NCBI GenBank assembly: GCA_028679775.1
Contig: JAJRAX010000044.1
Span: 1-6,126 of the forward strand
Source: Methanothrix sp.
GTDB taxonomy: Archaea; Halobacteriota; Methanosarcinia; Methanotrichales; Methanotrichaceae
Reading direction: 5' to 3'
Length of the DNA: 6,126 nt
Below, piece after piece: positions 5,168 through 6,126 of the stretch (its first letter is position 1; the number at the start of each line of letters is the position of its first letter). The notes beneath the pieces were generated by a model. It had not been told where the DNA came from. It ran no database searches and saw only the letters and a list, made by a program, of their open reading frames with translations. The translations under genes were made by a program, and so were the position numbers.

Positions 5168-6126
5168 ATGAAAAAAAATGCGATTCGGTATTTGGCAGTC
5201 CTGGCAACGTTATTGTCCTTCTGGGCTACGGCAGAGACAGCCCGATCTGTGGAGATATCTGATCTATACTCCAACATAGAATCAGCGGATGTTACCCTGC
5301 AAGGAGATGCGGGGATTGTAGATATGAAGCTGGACCTGATTCATGAGGGGAATACGATTGCATCCCGCAACATCAAGGCAGAGGTTCCAGGAACCTGGGT
5401 GGTTCGCTGGCCTGCACTTGAGGCAGAGAAAGGAAGCTACGAGGTCAATCTGAGCCTCTGGAAGGATAATACTGCAGTCGCCCAAAAAGACTATGAATTT
5501 TATTACGGCGGAGTGGAGCCCATAAGGTTTGACGTAAGGGATTTTCGAGCTGACTCACGCGGCATTCACCTCGCCATCAGCGCCAGCGATCCAACGGTCG
5601 TTGATATCTACTACATGCTGATCGACGGGGACCGGGCAGTCTATATCACCAGAGATGAAGTAGTGCCCATTGCAGGGAGCTATTCCACTCCGATTGTCAA
5701 AGACTATGACTGGAAACAGATCCTGGAAAATGGACACAGATATACTGGCCGGGTGAAGATTGTGGAGCTAAATCACAACCAGACCAGAGCCTTCATGAAC
5801 TCATTTCAGGCGGTTGACGACGCCATCATCACCGAGACATACGAGGACGAGACAGGTGCCAGCGCCACGGTTCTCGGCAACTCTCGCGTTCCATTTAAAG
5901 GAGTCCTGAAGTTCATCCTCTCCCAAAATGGGTCAGTTCTAAATACCACTGAGAAGGTGACACCAGTCCTTCTTGCCGGAGACGACGAGACTGTAGAGAT
6001 CACCTGGAACCAGACTCTTAAGCCTGGCATCTACCAGTTGCGCACTGTTCTCCTCGGCCAGGGAGATGTGGTAAAAGATATCGAGGAGAATGTGATCGAA
6101 GCAGAGCCATTGATCAGGACAAATGC
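5168..6126 (+). CDS. Secreted beta-sandwich-type surface protein, function unknown (3' end cut off)
   Basis: The frame is open from ATG 5168 to the window edge, giving 319 codons with no stop. Residues 1-25 form a clear signal peptide: MKKNAIR, a hydrophobic core, then an ATAETA cleavage region. The rest is acidic, cysteine-free and has alternating beta-strand patterning like archaeal Ig-like/CARDB-like surface domains. Five N-X-S/T sequons (N94, N204, N254, N259, N281) suggest surface N-glycosylation. Segments near 79-118 and 278-314 look alike (W, then G-x-Y, then L, then K-x-x-E, then E-P), suggesting at least two related domains. I do not recognise a named family and no catalytic motif is visible. 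The start is set by SD AGGTG and by the signal peptide; ATG 5138 would add ten polar residues. It follows the S2P-type protease gene by 47 nt but appears to have its own promoter. Confidence 0.88.
   Translation, partial: MKKNAIRYLAVLATLLSFWATAETARSVEISDLYSNIESADVTLQGDAGIVDMKLDLIHEGNTIASRNIKAEVPGTWVVRWPALEAEKGSYEVNLSLWKDNTAVAQKDYEFYYGGVEPIRFDVRDFRADSRGIHLAISASDPTVVDIYYMLIDGDRAVYITRDEVVPIAGSYSTPIVKDYDWKQILENGHRYTGRVKIVELNHNQTRAFMNSFQAVDDAIITETYEDETGASATVLGNSRVPFKGVLKFILSQNGSVLNTTEKVTPVLLAGDDETVEITWNQTLKPGIYQLRTVLLGQGDVVKDIEENVIEAEPLIRTN

Overview
The window reads as chromosomal DNA of a methanogenic euryarchaeon, most likely in or near the Methanothrix (Methanosaeta)/Methanosarcinales group. 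The evidence is an aIF1A-Rio1-Dim2 gene cluster, an archaeal-type cis-prenyltransferase, an intron-containing archaeal tRNA with no encoded CCA, Shine-Dalgarno matches to the archaeal anti-SD, and A/T-rich TATA-like boxes. The genus is an inference from remembered protein similarity and was not searched.

Layout. Bases 1-433 hold no convincing protein gene. They do contain an inverted-repeat-rich stretch (62-211) followed by a hairpin and eight T's (248-282), which could be a structured plus-strand RNA. Next, on the minus strand, are tRNA-Arg(GCG) with a 17-nt bulge-helix-bulge intron (434-522) and, upstream of it, uppS (553-1338). A divergent intergenic region separates uppS from tRNA-Val(CAC) (1458-1531, plus strand). 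The plus strand then carries aif1A (1680-2003), rio1 (2070-2870), a two-KH-domain dim2/pno1 homologue (2872-3414), a site-2-type membrane metalloprotease with two PDZ domains (3474-5120), and the first 319 codons of a secreted, glycosylation-site-rich beta protein that runs off the right edge (5168-6126).

Function. The aif1A-rio1-dim2 block groups small-subunit maturation (Rio1 kinase and Dim2 at the 3' end of 16S rRNA) with start-site selection (aIF1A). The two flanking themes are the cell envelope: UppS makes the polyprenyl lipid used for surface glycosylation, and the S2P protease and the exported protein act in or outside the membrane.

The most notable point is that aIF1A has no ATG, GTG or TTG that would give a full-length protein. 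Its frame begins at a CTG placed 7 nt behind an 8-base Shine-Dalgarno match, so this initiation factor appears to start on a near-cognate codon. Two further genes in the same run (dim2 and the protease) start with TTG.
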